NCBI GenBank assembly: GCA_946410505.1
Contig: CAMKAP010000017.1
Location: 1 to 16,217, forward strand
Direction: 5' to 3'
Length of the DNA stretch: 16,217 bases
Source: an uncultured Clostridia bacterium
GTDB lineage: Bacteria > Bacillota_A > Clostridia > Oscillospirales > Oscillospiraceae
In this document: positions 6,759 to 13,280 of the stretch, in pieces
Numbering within the stretch: position 1 is the first letter of the stretch
Layout of the letters: each line of letters begins with the position of its first letter
The notes under the pieces: model-generated
The model's database searches: none
What the model was told of the DNA's origin: nothing
The model's input: only the letters and a program-made list of their open reading frames with translations
Position numbers and translations under genes: made by a program

Positions 6759-7352
6759 GTGAAAAAAGGACTATGCACCATGCTTGTGCTTTTGCTGTGC
6801 CTGAGCCTCTGCGCCTGCGGCGCCGAAGCGCCGCCCGAGCCTGTCGAGACTTTTCAGACCGTCCGCCATGCGGAAATCACGGTCCGGGATTACGGCACCA
6901 TCAAGCTGGAGCTGGACGAGGGTACAGCGCCTCTCACCGTTGCAAACTTCGTGAAGCTGGCCGAGTCCGGCTTCTATGACGGCCTGACCTTCCACCGGAT
7001 CATGGACGGCTTTATGATCCAGGGCGGCGACCCGCTGGGCAACGGCAGAGGCGGTTCCGGCGAGAACGTCAAAGGTGAATTCCGCGATAACGGCGTAAAT
7101 AACCCGATCAGCCATGAAAAGGGCGTGATCTCCATGGCCAGGGCGCAGGATTACGACAGCGCCAGCTCCCAGTTTTTTATCACCGTTGCGGACGCGACCT
7201 TCCTGGACGGTGCCTATGCCGCCTTCGGCCGCGTGACGGAGGGCATGGAGATCGCGGAGCAGATCGCGAAGGACGCAAAGCCCGTGGACAATAACGGCAG
7301 CATCCCCGCCGATGCGCAGCCCGTGATCGAGAGCATTGTCATCACGGACTGA
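6759..7352 (+). CDS. Cyclophilin-type peptidyl-prolyl cis-trans isomerase lipoprotein
   Basis: A 197-residue lipoprotein that would catalyse proline isomerisation in exported proteins on the outer face of the membrane. The signal sequence ends in the lipobox LCAC with Cys20 as the lipidation site. The cyclophilin domain spans about 38-195, with FHRIMDGFMIQGGDP (78-92) containing catalytic Arg80 and QGGD, MARAQ (126-130), SQFFIT (137-142) and FGRV (156-159). The domain is near-minimal in length. It uses a GTG start, supported by AAAGGAGAG 7 bases upstream. It lies within the envelope operon between the DUF218 gene and the VanX-like dipeptidase gene. The lipobox context LCACGAE is shared with the lipoprotein at 1327. 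Confidence 0.95.
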   Translation: MKKGLCTMLVLLLCLSLCACGAEAPPEPVETFQTVRHAEITVRDYGTIKLELDEGTAPLTVANFVKLAESGFYDGLTFHRIMDGFMIQGGDPLGNGRGGSGENVKGEFRDNGVNNPISHEKGVISMARAQDYDSASSQFFITVADATFLDGAYAAFGRVTEGMEIAEQIAKDAKPVDNNGSIPADAQPVIESIVITD

Positions 7353-7418
7353 GGAAAATGAAAAGCAGCGTCTCCGGGCAGCGCAGCGCCTGCTGCGGGA
7401 GGCAAGAGGAGGATCAGC

Positions 7419-8072
7419 ATGAGCCATTTGATACATGATGCGATGGACGCCTCAGGTTTCGTGGTGCTGGCCGATTATGTGCCCGGCATCATCCAGGAGA
7501 TCCGCTATCATTCCACTTACAACTTCATCGGGGATCGGATCGACGGCTATGAGGAGCCCGTGGCGCTGCTGACACTCGAGGCGGCCCGCGCGCTCAAAGC
7601 GGTGAGCGCCGCGCTCAACGTACAGGGTTACCGGCTCAAGGTCTTTGACGCCTACCGCCCCGCCCGGGCGGTGCGCCATTTCGTGCTCTGGGGCATTGAG
7701 GATCTGGATCTGCGTATGAAGCCCTTTTTTTACCCGACCCTGGAGAAGCAGGAGCTCTTTGCCAGGGGTTATATCGCCAGCCGCTCCAGCCACAGCAGGG
7801 GCAGTACCGTGGACCTGACGCTGCTGGATATGAGTACCGGCAGGGAAGTGGACATGGGCAGCCCCTTTGACCTCTTCAGCGAGGTCTCCCACCCGGACTG
7901 CCGCGAGATCAGCGACGAGCAGTACGCCAACCGTATGCTGCTGCAGAAGGCCATGCTGAGAGGCGGCTTTGAACCCATCGACTGCGAATGGTGGCATTTT
8001 ACCCTGCGCGGCGAGCCTTTCCCGGAGACCCTGTTTGATTTCCCGGTGTCCGTCGGCAGCCTGAAACGATAA
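7419..8072 (+). CDS. D-alanyl-D-alanine dipeptidase, VanX/DdpX-like
   Basis: A 217-residue zinc dipeptidase of the VanX family. The zinc ligands are His125 and Asp132 in SSHSRGSTVD and His193 in CEWWHF, with Glu190 as catalytic base. The 7-residue and 3-residue spacings equal those of VanX (His116/Asp123 and Glu181/His184). Arg80 in DAYRPARAV corresponds to the transition-state arginine. There is no signal peptide, so it acts in the cytoplasm. The likely role is recycling or turnover of D-Ala-D-Ala; no vanH or ligase gene lies nearby, so glycopeptide resistance is not implied. GAGGAGG lies 6 bases before the ATG. Its TAA stop falls inside the left end of the hairpin element that starts at 8069. 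Confidence 0.93.
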   Translation: MSHLIHDAMDASGFVVLADYVPGIIQEIRYHSTYNFIGDRIDGYEEPVALLTLEAARALKAVSAALNVQGYRLKVFDAYRPARAVRHFVLWGIEDLDLRMKPFFYPTLEKQELFARGYIASRSSHSRGSTVDLTLLDMSTGREVDMGSPFDLFSEVSHPDCREISDEQYANRMLLQKAMLRGGFEPIDCEWWHFTLRGEPFPETLFDFPVSVGSLKR

Positions 8073-8272
8073 TAATCATCGCATGCCGAAATCAATCGAG
8101 GCTGCGATTGATTTCGTCGCCAAACGACAAGTTTTTCACCCAATGATTTGTGAAATCATTGGCGCGGTGCTTATTGCAATGAATATATGGCAAAACAGCT
8201 GTGCTGTTTTGTTGCGCCGCAGAGCGGCGCGGCGAAAAGCTTTTTTGCTTTTCGTCATCATATAATCATTAT
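8069..8272 (+). repeat. Hairpin-array repeat element, copy 1 (MITE-like, complete)
   Basis: A non-coding 204-base element of five consecutive perfect stem-loops. H1 is a 12-bp stem, 8087-8098 with 8105-8116, loop AGGCTG. H2 is 10 bp, 8140-8149 with 8153-8162, loop GTG. H3 is 9 bp, 8191-8199 with 8203-8211, loop TGT. H4 is 7 bp, 8214-8220 with 8224-8230, loop AGA. H5 is 8 bp, 8233-8240 with 8247-8254, loop TTTTTT. The ends form imperfect terminal inverted repeats: ATAATAATCAT at the left against ATAATGATTAT at the right when complemented, about 18 of the first 24 bases agreeing. A second copy of the right end appears inverted at 16164, and similarity stops at the same outer ATAAT, which sets the boundary. 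It lies between the dipeptidase gene and the hydrolase gene. There is no transposase; identity as a mobile element is inference. Confidence 0.8.
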
Positions 8273-8285
8273 AAGGAGAGAAGCC

Positions 8286-9089
8286 ATGAGCATTCCCGTT
8301 GAAACCGTCAGAACCAAAGACTTTGCGATGCGCTATTTTCGCTTTGGAACCGGCAAAAAGACCCTGGTGATCCTGCCGGGCCTCAGCGTGCAGAGTGTCA
8401 TGGGCGCCGCCGACGCGGTGGCCGCAAGCTACGAAGCGCTCACGGAAGAGTTTACGATCTATCTCTTTGACCGGCGGGAGGAACTGCCGGAGGATTATAC
8501 CGTGTGCGGCATGGGCCGGGATACGGCGGAGGCCATGAAGGCTCTGGGGCTGCACGATGTGTGTCTCTTCGGCGCGTCCCAGGGCGGCATGATCGCCCAG
8601 GTCATCGCCATCGAGTTCCCGGAGCTGGTGCATAAGCTGGTGCTGGGCTCCACTTCTCCGCGCATCTCGCCGGAGCAGTTTTCCGTGGTGGAAAACTGGA
8701 TCCGCCTGGCGGAGGCAAAGGACCGGGTCGGCCTGTATCTGGACTTCGGAAAGGAGATCTATCCCCCTGCCGTGTTCGAGCAGTTCCGACCGGCGCTGCA
8801 GGCGGCGGGGGAGAGCGTGACGGATGAGGAGCTTGCCCGCTTTGTCGTTCTTGCCCGCGCCATGCGGGACTTCTCTGTGACGGAGGAGCTGGAACGCATC
8901 CAGTGCCCGGTGCTGGCCATCGGTGTCTATGAGGACGCGGTGCTGGACTCGGACGCCACCATGGAGATTGCGGAGAAGCTGGATCTGCACCCGAATTTCA
9001 GACTCTATATGTATATCGGCTACGGCCACGCGGCCTTCGACACGGCGCCGGATTACAAGGACCGGATTCTGCGCTTCTTCCGGGATTGA
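8286..9089 (+). CDS. Alpha/beta hydrolase
   Basis: A 267-residue cytoplasmic hydrolase. The oxyanion region is ILPGLS (29-34), the nucleophile Ser98 is in GASQGG, the acid is probably Asp217 in GVYEDAVLD, and the base is His248 in GYGHAAFD; all triad members are present. The lid region spans about 125-200. It could be an esterase, lipase or C-C hydrolase; the substrate is not predictable. The ATG at 8286 is chosen because AAGGAGAG (8273-8280) lies 5 bases upstream. Longer in-frame starts would translate the hairpin element. That ribosome binding site begins at the base after the element's right boundary, so the element forms most of the upstream leader. A strong hairpin terminates the gene. 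Confidence 0.9.
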   Translation: MSIPVETVRTKDFAMRYFRFGTGKKTLVILPGLSVQSVMGAADAVAASYEALTEEFTIYLFDRREELPEDYTVCGMGRDTAEAMKALGLHDVCLFGASQGGMIAQVIAIEFPELVHKLVLGSTSPRISPEQFSVVENWIRLAEAKDRVGLYLDFGKEIYPPAVFEQFRPALQAAGESVTDEELARFVVLARAMRDFSVTEELERIQCPVLAIGVYEDAVLDSDATMEIAEKLDLHPNFRLYMYIGYGHAAFDTAPDYKDRILRFFRD

Positions 9090-9105
9090 TCTCTGCGCGA
9101 AATCA

Positions 9106-9138
9106 AAAACAGCTCCTGCCATGGGCAGGAGCTGTTTT
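9106..9138. terminator. Bidirectional terminator between convergent genes
   Basis: A 15-bp perfect stem, AAAACAGCTCCTGCC (9106-9120) with its complement at 9124-9138, has a 3-base ATG loop. The A-run on one side and T-run on the other give a U-tract in either direction. It serves both the hydrolase gene ending at 9089 and the minus-strand permease gene ending at 9160. Confidence 0.88.
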
Positions 9139-9159
9139 GCGTGATACAGGATGAAATGT

Positions 9160-10101
9160 TCAGCGGCGGTCGCGGTCGATGAACTCCAGCGCAATGATCG
9201 CAAACACGATGGAGACCAGGGAGATCAGAAGAATTGCCTGCCAGCAGCGGAGCACGTTTTCCGGAGAGATGGCAAAGAGCGCATTCTGATTGTAGCTGCC
9301 GGACCAGAGCAGGAAATCGTTGACCTTGCCCTGCTTTTCCACTTCCTTGATAATTTCCAGAAGGGGCTTGTGGTCCAGAACTTCAATGTCCTTGAACTTG
9401 AAGACTGTGTTCCAGAGCGTGACCATGCCCAGCTCATTATAGCGGCCTACGGCGCTGACGGCGTTGAGCCCCCAGTAGGAGACAGACAGCACCCGGAGCT
9501 TTGCGGCAAAGCCGGACAGCTGGAAAAAGCCGCCGGAGAGCAGAAGCTGGAACATCAGCATGAAGGGCATCACGGTCATGGCGGCGGTGGTGGTCTTCAT
9601 GAGACAGGAGACGGCCAGAGCCATCATGTCCGAGCCGAAGGTGACGAGAAAGAAGGTAATGCCCAGGTCCACGATGCCCCAGGGCGTGATGATCCCCTGC
9701 ACGGGGAGCTTCACCTCGGCCACGATGCACACGCCCAGCACGATGGCGGTCTGGGCAAGGCAGAGGAGGCACTGATAGATCACCTGCGCCGCTATGTAGG
9801 AGGACATGTGCAGACCGGCCCGGTGCTCGCGCTTGACGATGTTTCGCTCGCGGCAGACCACCTGGATCGAGTTGAAAAAGCCGTTCCAGAGACAGACGCA
9901 GACCAGCGCAAAGGCGCCCGTCAGCGTGCCCTCCTGGGTCACAAAGAGGCCCTGCCCGACGACGAAGATGACGGCGCCTGCAATGACGGCGCACATGGGC
10001 AGCACTTTCCAGTCGCTCTGATAGACGAACATGCGCAGAAACTTCCCCAGATAGATCCCGGTCTGCGCCAGTCTGCCCCGATGCTTATCGTTCGTATTCA
10101 C
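9160..10101 (-). CDS. ABC transporter permease, ABC-2/ABCG type
   Basis: A 313-residue integral membrane protein with about six hydrophobic helices, the first near 32-54 and the last near 287-306. The segment VCRERNIVKREHRAGLH (82-98) between helices matches the charged coupling loop of ABCG-type permeases, and the last third contains a long extracellular loop before the final helix, also ABCG-like. It starts with GTG, whose GTGA overlaps the stop of the upstream ATPase gene by four bases; AAAGGAGG lies 10 bases upstream. The permease would form the channel with the ATPase encoded just before it. The substrate is unknown. Confidence 0.87.
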   Translation of the reverse strand: MNTNDKHRGRLAQTGIYLGKFLRMFVYQSDWKVLPMCAVIAGAVIFVVGQGLFVTQEGTLTGAFALVCVCLWNGFFNSIQVVCRERNIVKREHRAGLHMSSYIAAQVIYQCLLCLAQTAIVLGVCIVAEVKLPVQGIITPWGIVDLGITFFLVTFGSDMMALAVSCLMKTTTAAMTVMPFMLMFQLLLSGGFFQLSGFAAKLRVLSVSYWGLNAVSAVGRYNELGMVTLWNTVFKFKDIEVLDHKPLLEIIKEVEKQGKVNDFLLWSGSYNQNALFAISPENVLRCWQAILLISLVSIVFAIIALEFIDRDRR

Positions 10102-11453
10102 AGTACCGCAGCCTCCTTTCCGCCGACCGTGCGCGCAAGATAGCGGGCGATGTATTCGTCGGCCAGACCTTCGCCGCCGGCGTCCTTGCTATTGACGCTC
10201 TGTACGACACCCTCCATGCTGTCCTTGCCGAAGAATGCCATTGCCTCCTCCGGAGAGCCGTAGAAGCCGAGACGGCCGCAGCGGCCGGAGTCGCGCGCCA
10301 GGACGATGACCTTGTCAAAGAGATCGATGACCCGGTCCGGCGTGTGGGTGATGACGATGACGATCTTGCCGGTGTCCGCGATGGCGCGCAGCTCGGTAAA
10401 GAGCTCCCGGGCGATCACGCCGTCCAGACCGGAGTCCGGCTCGTCCAGCACGAAAAGCTCCGGATCGGATACAAGCTCCATGGCAATGGAGATGCGGCGG
10501 AGCTGCCCTCCGGATTTCTTGCCCACAAGACCATGGCAGCCGGCGGTAAGCCCCAGCAGATCCATGACCTCGTTGAGCTTCCTCTCCCGCTCCTCCCGGG
10601 AGACCTTTGTGGGGATGCGCATCAGGGCAGCGTCGCCCACAGTGCGGCGCACCGTGTCGCAGGCGCGGATCAGGTTCTGCTGGGGCACAAAGCCGATGCG
10701 GTATTTCATGTGCCTGTAATCCTTGTAGATGTCCGAGCCGTTGAGCAGGATGGTGGCGTCGGCTTTTTCATAGCCGATGATCGCGTTGAGGAAGGTGGTC
10801 TTGCCGGCACCGGAGCCGCCCAGCAGCAGCACCATGGAGCCGTTGGGGATGTTCAGCTGAATATCCTTGAGCAAATAACGCTTCTTGGACAGATCCTTCA
10901 CAGAGCGCTCCCGCAGGTCGACGCTCAGCCCGGAGTCTGTGAGGTGAAAGAGCCCGCTTTCGTCCCCAAGCTCTGCCGGTGCGGTGCCGGCCTTCCACTC
11001 CTCGACCATCTCATCGGGATCACCGGGCTGGAAACGCGGGACAAGGGCGATGATCACCATCAGAATGCCCGGCGAGACAAGGCCCAAGAGAATCCAGACC
11101 CGCTTCATCCGGAAATGGTTGAGCAGCCGCAGCATCAGCCGGATGCGGTATACCACCAGCAGCACGAACAGCAGCAGAATAATCAGCGTGACCGCCAGGT
11201 TGACCCGTTCGCCGACCAGCGTTTCGGGCACCAGGGAGAGCAGCGTGGTGACCACATCCATCAGAAAGCAGAACAGGCCCTCACGCTCCATATCCAGCGA
11301 TTTGCCCAGCTTATAGTAGCCAAAGCCCGGAATCAGCACCTGCCAGAGCCGGTCCCACTTGAGCTTCCTGCCCAGCAGCCAGAAGGCCAGGGCGTAGAAA
11401 AGAGTGGTGAGGATCAGATCACGGTAGGGCGCCAGATGTTCAAATACAGGCAA
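10098..11453 (-). CDS. ABCG-type ATP-binding protein fused to an N-terminal membrane domain
   Basis: A 451-residue protein. The N-terminal ~140 residues have about four or five hydrophobic segments (near 11-28, 60-75, 83-104, 118-138). The stretch WQVLIPGFGYYKLGKSL (37-53) recalls DUF5684-like membrane domains. The ABC domain follows from about 178: Walker A GGSGAGKTT (212-220), Q-loop VPQQN (256-260), signature KSGGQLRR (313-320, Lys replacing the usual Leu), Walker B LFVLDEPDSG (333-342) and H-loop His370. The ending YGSPEEAMAFFG is characteristic of ABCG proteins. I prefer the TTG start at 11453 because GGAGG lies 8 bases upstream; an in-frame GTG at 11480 lacks a site. The gene is 56 bases downstream of the gamma-glutamyltransferase gene, so co-transcription is likely. 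Confidence 0.88.
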   Translation of the reverse strand: MPVFEHLAPYRDLILTTLFYALAFWLLGRKLKWDRLWQVLIPGFGYYKLGKSLDMEREGLFCFLMDVVTTLLSLVPETLVGERVNLAVTLIILLLFVLLVVYRIRLMLRLLNHFRMKRVWILLGLVSPGILMVIIALVPRFQPGDPDEMVEEWKAGTAPAELGDESGLFHLTDSGLSVDLRERSVKDLSKKRYLLKDIQLNIPNGSMVLLLGGSGAGKTTFLNAIIGYEKADATILLNGSDIYKDYRHMKYRIGFVPQQNLIRACDTVRRTVGDAALMRIPTKVSREERERKLNEVMDLLGLTAGCHGLVGKKSGGQLRRISIAMELVSDPELFVLDEPDSGLDGVIARELFTELRAIADTGKIVIVITHTPDRVIDLFDKVIVLARDSGRCGRLGFYGSPEEAMAFFGKDSMEGVVQSVNSKDAGGEGLADEYIARYLARTVGGKEAAVL

Positions 11454-11509
11454 GAAGAACACCTCCACGGTCCCGCACACGCAGGACAGATTATGCTGAG
11501 AAAAACGAG

Positions 11510-13138
11510 TCAGAACAGCGCAATGTTGCTGTCGGTACGCGATTCGGTCCCACCCGCCAGCACGCCGTTGGGGAGCCGGACGATCATCTGGCCCCGCCCG
11601 AAGGAGGGCGTGTCCAGGTCCAGCGAGATCGCATGACCCCGGCGCTCCAGCGCGCGGGCGAGGCTGGGATCAAAGCGGCTCTCCACTGTGACTCTGCCGT
11701 CCCGCATCCACTGCCAGCGCGGCGCATCCAGCGCCTGCTGGGGGTCCATGGCAAAGTCCACGTGGTTCATCACCACCTGAACATGACCCTGAGGCTGCAT
11801 ATAGCCGCCCATCACGCCAAAGGGGCCAACGGGTCGGCCGTCCTTCATCAGAAAGCCGGGGATGATCGTGTGATAGCTGCGCTTGCCGGGACGAAGAACA
11901 TTCGCGTCCGCGGCATTCAGCGAGAAGTCAGCCCCGCGGTTCTGCAGGGCGATGCCGGTACCGGAGACCACGATCCCGGAGCCGAAGCCCATGTAGTTGG
12001 ATTGTATGTAGGAGACCATGTTGCCCTCTCCGTCTGCGCAGCAGAGGTAGACGGTCCCACTCTTCGGCGGCACGGCGGCGCTTCGGATCTCGGCCCGCTC
12101 GCCGATTTCTGCTGCGCGCAGGGCACCGTATTCCGGACGCAGGAGCGCATGATAGTCCAGCTCCATGGCCGTCGGGTCCGTGACATACCGGAGTGCGTCG
12201 GCAAAGGCGATCTTGATGGCCTCGATCTGGCGGTGGGCGGTAAGGGGATCCTCCCGGGAGGAAAAATCAAATTCCTTCAGGATGTTCAGCGCCATCAGGG
12301 CCACGATGCCCTGCCCGTTGGGCGGGATCTCGCAGACCTCATAGCCCCGGTAATTGACGCGGATCGGCTCGACCCAGAAGGGACGGTAGGCGGCCAGATC
12401 CTCATAGCGGAGGAAACCGCCGTATTTTCGGCTCTCTGCGTCGATGCGCCGGGCCAGCGCGCCGCGGTAAAAGCTCTCACCCTTTGTCCGGCCAATCTCT
12501 TCCAACGTGTCAGCGTGATGCGGCAGAACGATCAGCTCGCCCGCCTCCGGCGCCAGATCATGCGGTGCGAAAGTCTCAAACCAGGCGTCAAAGCAAGGGG
12601 CTTTCAGCACTTTGCGGTAGCGTTCCAGGGAAAGCTCCCACATGTGCGCCAGGTTCGGCGCGCAGGGATAGCCCTCCCGCGCGTAACGGACGGCGGGGGA
12701 GAGAGCCTCCTCAAGGCGCAGACGGCCGAAGCGCTCGTTCAGCGCGCACCAGGCGCCCACCGCGCCGGGAACCGTCACCGGTGTCCAGCCGTGGGTCGGC
12801 ATCCTGCCGTTTGTGTCCCGCCCTTCGTCCAACACCCGCCGGGCGTCTGCCAGCATGGGTGCGGGGCCGCTGGCATTGAGCCCGTAAAGCCGCTGCTCCT
12901 TTTCGCACCATACCAGCGCAAAGGCGTCCGACCCGAGGCCGTTGGCGGTGGGCTCTGTCACTGTTAGGCAGGCTGCGGCGGCGACGGCGGCATCCACGGC
13001 GTTTCCGCCCATACGCAGCGCCTCCAGGCCGGCGGCCGCGGCCTGAGGGCTGGAGCAGTTGACCATCCCGCCGCGGGCATAGAGCGGAAATCGCTGGGAG
13101 GGATAGCGCTGTGCCAGAGGATCAAAGGCTGTTTTCAT
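11510..13138 (-). CDS. Gamma-glutamyltransferase family protein (YwrD-like)
   Basis: A 542-residue N-terminal-nucleophile hydrolase precursor that would cleave itself into large and small subunits. It hydrolyses or transfers gamma-glutamyl groups, typically from glutathione or related amides. Early motifs GGMVNCSSPQAAAAG and GGNAVDAAVAAA (about 23-55) and EPTANGLGSD (62-71) are family hallmarks. The probable processing site is SGTVYLCCAD with Thr362 as nucleophile; the following residues differ from the classical TTHxSxxD and fit the YwrD branch. GGYMQPQGHVQVV lies near 434-446. There is no signal peptide, unlike periplasmic enzymes. The ATG at 13138 is supported by GGTGATCC just upstream and a promoter at 13175-13204. 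Upstream in-frame codons would extend through the promoter and are rejected. Confidence 0.92.
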   Translation of the reverse strand: MKTAFDPLAQRYPSQRFPLYARGGMVNCSSPQAAAAGLEALRMGGNAVDAAVAAAACLTVTEPTANGLGSDAFALVWCEKEQRLYGLNASGPAPMLADARRVLDEGRDTNGRMPTHGWTPVTVPGAVGAWCALNERFGRLRLEEALSPAVRYAREGYPCAPNLAHMWELSLERYRKVLKAPCFDAWFETFAPHDLAPEAGELIVLPHHADTLEEIGRTKGESFYRGALARRIDAESRKYGGFLRYEDLAAYRPFWVEPIRVNYRGYEVCEIPPNGQGIVALMALNILKEFDFSSREDPLTAHRQIEAIKIAFADALRYVTDPTAMELDYHALLRPEYGALRAAEIGERAEIRSAAVPPKSGTVYLCCADGEGNMVSYIQSNYMGFGSGIVVSGTGIALQNRGADFSLNAADANVLRPGKRSYHTIIPGFLMKDGRPVGPFGVMGGYMQPQGHVQVVMNHVDFAMDPQQALDAPRWQWMRDGRVTVESRFDPSLARALERRGHAISLDLDTPSFGRGQMIVRLPNGVLAGGTESRTDSNIALF

Positions 13139-13174
13139 CAGGATCACCCACGCTTCTGTCTTTTTCGTCATTCT

Positions 13175-13204
13175 ATTATAGCAAAAAAACAGCGCCTTTT
13201 GCAA
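13175..13204 (-). promoter_or_regulatory. Promoter of the gamma-glutamyltransferase/ABC unit
   Basis: On the minus strand, TTGCAA (13204-13199) and TATAAT (13180-13175) are separated by 18 bp, with TGC before the -10 box giving an extended -10. Transcription would start near 13168, about 30 bases before the ATG at 13138. Confidence 0.75.
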
Positions 13205-13220
13205 CAGAGAATCCGGCCCC

Positions 13221-13249
13221 TTGCGGAGCGTGGGAAAACAGAGTACAAT
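13221..13249 (+). promoter_or_regulatory. Promoter of the GH30 gene
   Basis: TTGCGG (13221-13226) and TACAAT (13244-13249) are separated by 17 bp. Transcription would start near 13256, giving a 25-base leader. It is divergent from the promoter at 13175-13204, with the two -35 boxes 16 bases apart. Confidence 0.65.
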
Positions 13250-13280
13250 ATAAAAAAACAGGATCGACAAGGAGACTGCC

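Noticed and set aside
7419..8072. Part of a vancomycin-resistance operon
   Set aside because: Only the dipeptidase is present. No dehydrogenase, D-Ala-D-Lac ligase or VanRS-type regulator gene is visible on either side.
8069..8272. CRISPR array
   Set aside because: The successive hairpins differ in sequence and spacing; there is no direct repeat with uniform spacers and no cas gene.
8187..8285. Longer start for the alpha/beta hydrolase within the hairpin element
   Set aside because: It would translate hairpins H3-H5 and lacks a ribosome binding site, whereas the ATG at 8286 has AAGGAGAG 5 bases upstream.
9151..12967. Plus-strand open frames of 330, 430 and 444 codons at 9151-10143, 10344-11636 and 11633-12967
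   Set aside because: They are antisense to the ABC permease, ABC ATPase and gamma-glutamyltransferase genes, all of which have clear family motifs. The antisense translations are His/Gln/Asp-rich with no family signature.
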